64,000 nucleotides of DNA, taken from contig JACDTU010000006.1 in NCBI GenBank assembly GCA_022376465.1, forward strand, positions 1-64,000, written 5' to 3'. Positions 58,661 to 64,000 of this stretch are shown here, piece by piece (the first letter of the stretch is position 1; the number at the start of each line of letters is the position of its first letter). Made by a program: the position numbers and the translations under genes. Origin of the DNA: Cubamyces lactineus (lineage: Eukaryota > Basidiomycota > Agaricomycetes > Polyporales > Polyporaceae). The notes below the pieces were generated by a model. It was not told where the DNA came from and searched no databases. It was given only the letters and a program-made list of their open reading frames with translations.

Positions 58661-59455
58661 TCAATGGATACCATCAACATAGCCTCGCACTGCCTCTGTT
58701 GCTACTTCCACTACCTCAGATACCTTGGTGGGTGCTGTGGGTGCGCAGAGAAAGACAACGAGTGACCATTTGAGATTGCAAAAGAGTGACTGTCCGAACG
58801 AGTGTCTAAGGAGTCCATGTCCGTTGCCCATTCCCTCAGCCTGCATACAGATACTGGAACTCTCCCTGGATGTAGTCGTCCAGCTCCCATTCGTCGATGT
58901 TTGGGGACTGTCCAACCTCTGCGGGTGTGGGTGAGTACTTGTATCTGCGCACGTCAAAGGAAACTCGCCTGAGTTGTGCCGGTCGTTGTCAGGTCGCAGA
59001 CATCCGAACCAGCTCCTCAACTGAATGTACCACCACCGCGTGCCTTCGAAGAACGGGTAGGGTACTGCCAGCGTGATGCTCGCAGGGGAGTGCGGGTGTT
59101 CTACCCACAAGATGACACGCGTCTGTTGGTATTCCACCACGCGACTGATCCGCCCCGTGAAACGTCGTTGGTCGGGGAGAACCAATCGGCAGTAGCTTCC
59201 CACTCGGGGAACAAACCATCGTGGGCGCACCTCCTTGCCGGTAGGCTCGACGTCGACCCACACTTCCTGCTCGCCGACTTCCTCGCCTAACGCGACTGGT
59301 CGTAGTCGATGCGGAAAGAGTCCGTCTGGCCAAAAGAGAACGTGGTAGTCCAGTCCGTATGATACTACGGGGCAGCGGGGTATTTGGTCGGCCTGCACAC
59401 TTCGGGGAATCGCGTGTTGCACGGCCGCAGGAAGATCGAATGACACGCCGACCAT
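58661..59455 (-). pseudogene. Retroelement ORF downstream of gag, unassigned
   Basis: A frame of about 264 residues (MVGVSFDLPAAVQHAIPRS, VWVDVEPTGKEVRPRWF, WWYIQLRSWFG). It follows the gag frame with a 73-bp gap on the same strand and the same element is likely, but no protease active site (DTG/DSG) is seen. The last third, after PLTCADTS, looks out of frame. Confidence 0.35.
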
Positions 59456-59528
59456 GATGGGTGATGATGAGAAGCTGTCAAACCGAGCGCCTACGTTTGA
59501 TCACGTCGTTGCTCAGTCATCCGCTTAC

Positions 59529-61906
59529 TCACGGTCCGCACGTGACTTTTAGGTAATATCTTCCCACTGACCTGCGTCTGCTTCCCTGCCATGTCCAGGT
59601 ACCAATCCAAATTGGTGCATGACAGCGCGCTGCCTGTAGTCGAGGAGCGCGATTCTTCGGGCACTGAGTAGAGATGTGGCCGTACTCACGACAGTTGTAA
59701 CACTGTACGCGAGTCGTGTTCAGGTTAGGCCCTGAACTCCCCGTCCCGCGCTCCGGGGCTCGTCGAGGCGCTGTGCTAGCGGTTTGCTTGGCACTTGCAT
59801 CCCCTCGGTTTCCCTCGCGCGAGCTTGGTTTCACCAGAGGACGGGGTCCTCCGGTTGTCAGTGGCCTCGTCGGGTTGGAATGCATACTGTGAGCGCGCGA
59901 GTGGGATGGAGCCCCAACCACACGTGTGTGACCACCCGTGCGGTCAGGAGGCCGTGTGTTCCGTGTTTGTTCACGATTCTGGCCTTGTGCTCTCCTCGAG
60001 ATGCGCCACTCCTCCAGCGTGCGGTTGCTGTTCTCCTGTAGTAGTGCCGCTGCCCGGATTTCCCAGGCTGTAGAGCACTCAATTGAAATGTTGCGAGCGC
60101 TGAACATCGGAGTACAGATGTCCTCCGGTAGGGCATCCACGAAACGCGCCTTGAATGAGTAATCATCCGGCGGTTCTGGCATCTTGCGGGCGAGTGATAC
60201 CAGGGTATCCCACAGCCCGATGACACCCGTCTCGCGGCGGTATCAAATCCGATGGAAGCGGTCAACGGCCGTGCAGGCCGTTGACTTGTGGATGAAACGT
60301 AGGTACAACGAACAGATAGTCTGTTCGAAGTCCCAGTTCCGTCCGATGCCATCAAAGCTATTGATGGCGTTGTCGTACCATGCTCGGGCTTCCTTTGTCA
60401 GGTATTGCCCGAGCAGCTGGATGCGGTCAGCATCCAGCTCTTGTCCGACAACGCGCCCGAGACAGAGCCAGCGGAGGAAGGATTTGAGCCAGCTCATAAA
60501 GAGCTCCTCATCATCCTCCCCTCCATACTTCTCCGGTGCCGGAATGTTCTTGAGGTTCTTCAAGGCCGGCAGTTCAGGCAGATCCAACAGTACGCGTTCC
60601 TGTATTGCAGCTTACTCGTGTACTCGGCGTTGGGATCTGCCTCAAGGCCATGTGTGAGATATCCTGCCCGTTCAATAGATAAATACGAGGGGCCCCTCTC
60701 GTAGTGCGCAGAGGATTGCTCCCTTGCGCGATTCGCGGGGCCCCGGCTCGAGCTTTTACGACTCAAGTCAGTCGGCCTCATGGGGTCCATGTGTGGCGGG
60801 GGCGCTCCTCCACCGCCGCCGCCGGCTCCGACACTCTGCCTTCCCTGGTGGTACCCATTCGCGCCCTGTGGAGTCGGTGCGCGGGTGTTGGTCCCAGAGG
60901 GAAGGCGCCATGCCCCAGATTCTTCAGGCTTGAATTCCGCGCGGGGGTCATCCTGAGGCGTCGTGTACCGCCGCCTCCCTTGACGAAGGTGGTTTTCGTA
61001 TTCCTGTTCCCGCGCGTCACTGTTGACATGGCGTGAGTATATCTCACGCCATTGCTCTTCCGCTCTGGCGTTCCGTTCGCGAACTCCGGCCTCGTACCGC
61101 TCGCGAGCAATGTAATATTTTTGTTCACTTTGCCGTCTGTGGTACTCGTCCGAGTCCTCGCTGGGGCTGCGGGCGCGGAATAGGTAAGCACATTCATCGG
61201 GACGTACGTGCGACGCCACGTCTGGAGCTGAGTTGAGTGCCTCGTCCTCGGGTTCGTCCGCTTGACGCAGGACGGACTCTCCGGACACGGCATTGGACGG
61301 ACTTGGCATTCCGTTTTCCCTGTCGATAGCTGCGATCTCCCGGGCCATTTCCAGGCCCTGGGAAAACATCAGCCTTCGAGCGCGTGCCTTGTCCTGTACC
61401 GTCCGGATGCGCTTGGTCAGCTCGACGTGCTGCTTGAGCAAGTTCTGCTGCCACTCCATGCACACTTGAAGTTCCCCTTCGAGTGCGTCATAGAGTTCAT
61501 GCGTGACATCTGCGAGTTCGCTGTTTGCATCTGGACGTACGAGTTCCAGACGCTCTTCGCGCCCTTCGGATTTTGCTTGGACGCTCGCCTTGCGTGGACG
61601 CGGCGATGCGTCTGCTGTGATCTCAAGTGGTGCAGGTCTTGCGTTCACAGACACAGTGTCTACGGGTTTGGGCGGGCTGGCTATCAAAGCCGGCTCGCTG
61701 CTCTCTGCTTCGTTTGGAAGCAGTGCATTAGCAGCTTTTAGTTCTTCTGCTAACGTCGTGAGCTCCCGAGGCTGGTCTGGCCCCGCGCCTTCTTGGAGGT
61801 AAACGTTGCTGTTCTCCTCTATTGCGTCGGGGATATCTTCCTTAGCGGCTGTGTCGGGCGGTTCTGCCCGGCATTTGCCTTTCGTTCGTAGATTCCGGGC
61901 CGTCAT
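59529..61906 (-). pseudogene. Gag of a Ty3/gypsy-type element with CCHC zinc knuckle, broken twice
   Basis: Read on minus from 61906: a charged N-terminal region with coiled coil, then LPALKNLKNIPAPEKYGG, LFMSWLKSFLRWLCLGR, LGQYLTKEARAWYDNAI and LYLRFIHKSTACTAVDRF, which match retrotransposon gag. It continues with LWDTLVSLARKMPEPPDDY and FVDALPEDIC, and ends with a zinc knuckle CYNCREYGHISTQC. The frame shifts by one base near 60595, and a TGA near 60243 interrupts the stretch before YRRETG where Arg would be expected. No pol follows. The element is a partial, inactive copy. Confidence 0.75.
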
Positions 61907-62218
61907 AGAGCCTGGAGTTGTAGACTGTGCAGGAGCGTAAAAAAGTGTAAGTTATAAGACACTTCGGGCACCCGATATACGCTGAACCGAGTCTATACAA
62001 CTCTAGGTGCGTTACGACGGGTACAAAAAGCGTGTCTCTCTCGATCCCGGGCGCGCGCGTTGTGTCGCGCGCGCCAGCCACTACTGTATAGTACCTGATA
62101 GGCACTCAGCTGCTAGCCGAGCGCCGCCCTTACACGGCACACATCTCTGTCACAACCACGGTTATCCGCTCCACTTGTCTGTTGTTTGCATAATCGATGT
62201 AGTGCTATTGTTATACAT
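61907..62218. other. Spacer with a GC palindrome
   Basis: Contains a strong hairpin, GGGCGCGCGCGT...CGCGCGCGCC, at about 62049-62073. No gene. It separates the gag relic from the dioxygenase gene. Confidence 0.4.
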
Positions 62219-64000
62219 TCAAGCCTCCTCGTCATCAAAGTAATTGTGCCCTTGCCAACCATTTCTATCCTTTGCCCATGAAAGCCCTGCACGATCAGAG
62301 TGGCAGACCAAGGAGGCTCTTTGACCGGTATAAGGCATATTGAAGTGGCTAGTCTTGTGTGACTGGAAGACCCCAATGTTTCCAGGACGTAGACGCACTA
62401 CGAGTCCTGGCTCTACCATGCAGAGCTCACCACCTTGAAACTTCCCTATGGGAAGGACGAGGCAACCATCCAAATCACCCTTGTCCCGGTGGACCTTGGT
62501 GGAGACATTGAGATTGATGACAAATCTGCTGAATGGGTAGGACGGAGATGCGGTATTGCCAGGTAATATGTCTGCATAGATGGCTAGAGCCTCATGCAGA
62601 CTAGGGAGATGAGTGCGCAGCTATGAACATGTCAATCATTGTTTGCCAATCTATTCCAGTGAGATTACCTTGTTATCCATCCATATAAAGAATTCCTCAA
62701 AAGCAGAACAGAGGTTGGCATATTCTTCCGTGTTTAGCAATAGTTCCTTGGAAGGGTATGAAAGCATTTGATGGTGGTTAACGCGTGTCTTGTTTGGATG
62801 GCTGAGGGTTAAAGGGTGGATGTCCATAGGCACAGAGTCACCCTATTGCTACCATGTGAGAGACTCTCTGAATAATTTGATAGGAACGTACCTTGGTGGC
62901 ATGGTGGTTGTAATAAGAAAAATGCAAGCAGACAAATTCTTCTGCACCTTCTCCATCATTGACATTGAGCAGCACTTGTGAATCTGGGTCCCTTCGGAGT
63001 GCAATTTCCAGATTATGTTGCAGATTGTCACGTATCTCATCTGGAAGATCACTGGCAACAAAGAGCACAAGTGAGTCATCCTGGGTGGATATTTTGAGAT
63101 TGTCGCTGTTATAATCCCGGAATGATTATCATCAGATGAATGCATAATAGAGGTCTTCATCACTTACATATTCAATAACACTGGATCTATGAGGAGATAC
63201 TGGTCTTCCATCTTCACACCAGCTGAGTCATACTGGGCTTCAAGCTAAAACTAATAGATTAGTTCCATTATACTACAAATAGATGAATGTGTTACCTTTT
63301 CCTTCAGATCTTCAATATCCTTAGGAATGTAAGCAAGTTTGGCTTTGGACCTCTCAGTATGAGTCCAATCATCTCTGAGCTTGCCAGGGCTTTTGGGATA
63401 GGGGATGGATTTGTTGGAAGAATTGTTGAAAGTGAAATTGACTACCAGCTCCTCCAGGTCACAATCAGCCAATGCCAATGAAGATGGGGCACCAAAGGAT
63501 TGGTGGTTGACATTATCTCTAGCCTCAGATCTAGTGGAGGTGTTGAATCTCACTAGATCAGACTTCAGAGAAATATCTGCATGGATGGGAAAGAAGGCCT
63601 TCCATGTGGCCCAATCACGCTCCAGCAATTTGAAGTCCCTAAGAGTGGTTTACAATCAATCCAAAAGAAGAGAGAGATAGTATGACTTACAACACAGGAA
63701 GGGTATCAAAGAAATTATCCAAAGTGACCAGATGGGTACAGAGGAGGTCTTCAGAGAGATTGTATGACTTCAGTAGAGAAGGGCACAAGATGGTAGATAG
63801 GCCTAGAGGAATCTTCTCAGAGATATGTTGCAACAGTGGTAGTAGCCTGGTTAGCAGAGAATGTTTGAAGTCTGAATCTGCCATGAACATCAGTAAAATG
63901 GTTGTCCATGTATTAGAATAAGAAGTGCCTTACCTTTGGGTGTCCTCAAATGCTGTGAGATGGCTCTGGCCCTTGACCAAGACAGTTTATACAACTTGTC
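62219..64000 (-). CDS. TET/JBP-like 2-oxoglutarate/Fe(II) dioxygenase (3' part; runs off the right edge)
   Basis: Seven in-frame exons are visible on minus: beyond the edge to 63934, 63877-63691, 63638-63296, 63244-63168, 63105-62892, 62842-62669 and 62620-62219 (stop). The last exon carries the catalytic core: FVINLNVSTKVHRDKGDLDG with the HxD iron pair (HRD), LPIGKFQGGELCMVEPGL, LRPGNIGVFQSHKTSHFN with the distal His, and a basic RASLVCHSDR. The upstream exons (DNFFDTLPVL, RDWATWKAFFPIHADISL, YFSRFV-type segments) are family-specific. TET/JBP-type enzymes oxidise methylated bases in DNA and are expanded in Agaricomycetes together with KDZ transposons. No such transposase is visible here, but it may lie beyond the edge. 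A different 2OG dioxygenase is the main alternative. Confidence 0.65.

Overview
The window reads as nuclear DNA of a mushroom-forming basidiomycete (Agaricomycetes; a polypore would fit). Genes are cut by many 45-70 bp GT-AG introns. The families present are typical of that class: an expanded DUF6534 membrane family, a fungal OST-alpha/TMEM184 protein, an ABCC transporter, an F-box protein, an alpha-kinase with an N-terminal zinc motif, an integrase-core gene, and a 2OG dioxygenase of TET/JBP type. No bacterial operons, rRNA, CRISPR array or convincing tRNA gene is present. All exon-intron models were made by hand from reading frame, splice consensus and comparison between paralogues in the window.

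Layout. 1-19.1 kb: five copies of one DUF6534 gene (358 to the left edge, minus; 2383-4597, plus; 9411-6896, minus; a truncated relic 15380-16014, plus; 16931-19078, plus). They are split into about 19-20 exons, several only 10, 14 or 18 nt long, with internal exon lengths conserved between copies. Among them lie a short-chain dehydrogenase (5547-6565), a methyltransferase (11034-10345, minus) and two head-to-head copies of a tRNA-derived SINE (11.4-12.4 kb). 19.8-29 kb: a disordered N/Q/G-rich protein, a TMEM184/OST-alpha protein, a SET-domain protein of SMYD/SET5 style, and, divergent from it, an E(z)/EZH2-like gene with CXC and SET domains. A 434-bp foldback element with perfect 49-bp inverted repeats sits just after the EZH2-like gene. 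30-39.4 kb: a full ABCC (MRP/YOR1-type) transporter and an F-box/LRR-like gene.

39.8-62 kb is accessory DNA: a LINE relic, a dinucleotide repeat, the alpha-kinase, a 12-bp minisatellite, an intron-containing integrase-core gene, and then a nest of LTR retrotransposons. The nest holds a chromodomain Ty3/gypsy element (51294-55832, minus) that lacks reverse transcriptase, flanked by members of a second LTR family and by blocks repeated in inverted order on either side. It also holds a gene with a Zn2Cys6-like motif whose introns look like the second LTR family, and a decayed gag gene. Two nonsense codons in retroelement ORFs fit CGA-to-TGA changes, suggesting deamination of methylated CpG. The right edge (62.2-64 kb, minus) is the 3' part of a TET/JBP-like dioxygenase gene.

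Taken together, a stable gene block (TMEM184, two SET genes, ABCC, F-box) lies between a family expansion on the left and a repeat-rich, possibly methylated island on the right. Two histone-methyltransferase-type genes and a candidate 5-methylcytosine oxidase in one window are notable, but no functional link between them can be shown from sequence.
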